Assembly (NCBI GenBank): GCA_030603485.1
Contig: JAUVXS010000107.1
Location: 1 to 5,831 of the forward strand
Source: Dehalococcoidia bacterium
Lineage (GTDB): Bacteria > Chloroflexota > Dehalococcoidia > GIF9 > AB-539-J10
Length of the DNA stretch: 5,831 nucleotides
Direction: 5' to 3'
The position numbers were made by a program, and so were the translations under genes. The notes beneath the pieces are model-generated. The model had not been told where the DNA came from and searched no databases. It saw only the letters and a program-made list of their open reading frames with translations. Positions 5,769 through 5,831 of this stretch are shown one piece after another; the first letter of the stretch is position 1; each line of letters opens with the position of its first letter.

Positions 5769-5831
5769 AATTAATACAACGTGGGTAGTGTAATATTGGA
5801 CTGACATTTCTCCTGGGCAAGGGTGTTTTAC

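Noticed and set aside
5769..5831. Start of a DUF58/VWA gene after moxR
   Set aside because: A short open frame (after the in-frame TAG, about 5789-5831) exists, but there is no ATG, GTG or TTG start with a ribosome site, and 63 bases are too few to recognise a protein.

Overview
This is a bacterial chromosomal window of middling G+C, dense with housekeeping-type genes. The combination of gatC-plsY-gatA with a divergent EF-G-like gene suggests an anaerobic, Chloroflexota-like (possibly Dehalococcoidia) organism. That placement is an inference from recalled gene order and protein flavour, not something the sequence proves.

Left part (1-1617, minus strand): a tight three-gene run reads leftward as gatC (1617-1330), plsY-like (1316-666) and the first 221 codons of gatA (663-1, cut by the window edge). 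The gaps are 13 and 2 bases, so one transcript is likely. GatC and GatA are subunits of the tRNA-dependent amidotransferase that makes Gln-tRNA(Gln) and/or Asn-tRNA(Asn). The gene between them encodes a membrane acyltransferase of phospholipid synthesis, so translation and lipid functions are interleaved.

Middle (1618-3759): an 87-base divergent promoter region holds two TATAAT boxes facing opposite ways and a 7-bp perfect inverted repeat between them. It feeds gatC to the left and an EF-G-like translational GTPase to the right. The fusA-type gene encodes 684 aa with all five EF-G domains. Its catalytic switch II His is replaced by Tyr and its switch I Thr is absent, which marks it as the EF-G-like (EF-G-2) paralogue class rather than the main EF-G.

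Right part (3760-5831): a GNAT acetyltransferase gene is interrupted by an in-frame TAG at its codon 29. It is followed by a small (~160 bp) stretch bounded by 13-bp terminal inverted repeats, which looks like a MITE or the remnant of an insertion sequence. Next comes a complete MoxR-type AAA+ ATPase with a strong Shine-Dalgarno and a GTG start. The last 63 bases after moxR hold no gene that can be called. A DUF58/VWA partner of MoxR would be expected just beyond the edge.

I see no tRNA, rRNA, CRISPR array or convincing intrinsic terminator. The main points of interest are the amber-interrupted GNAT, the TIR element and its possible outward promoter to moxR, the divergent promoter/palindrome with a nearly leaderless EF-G-like gene, and active-site changes in the EF-G-like and PlsY-like proteins.
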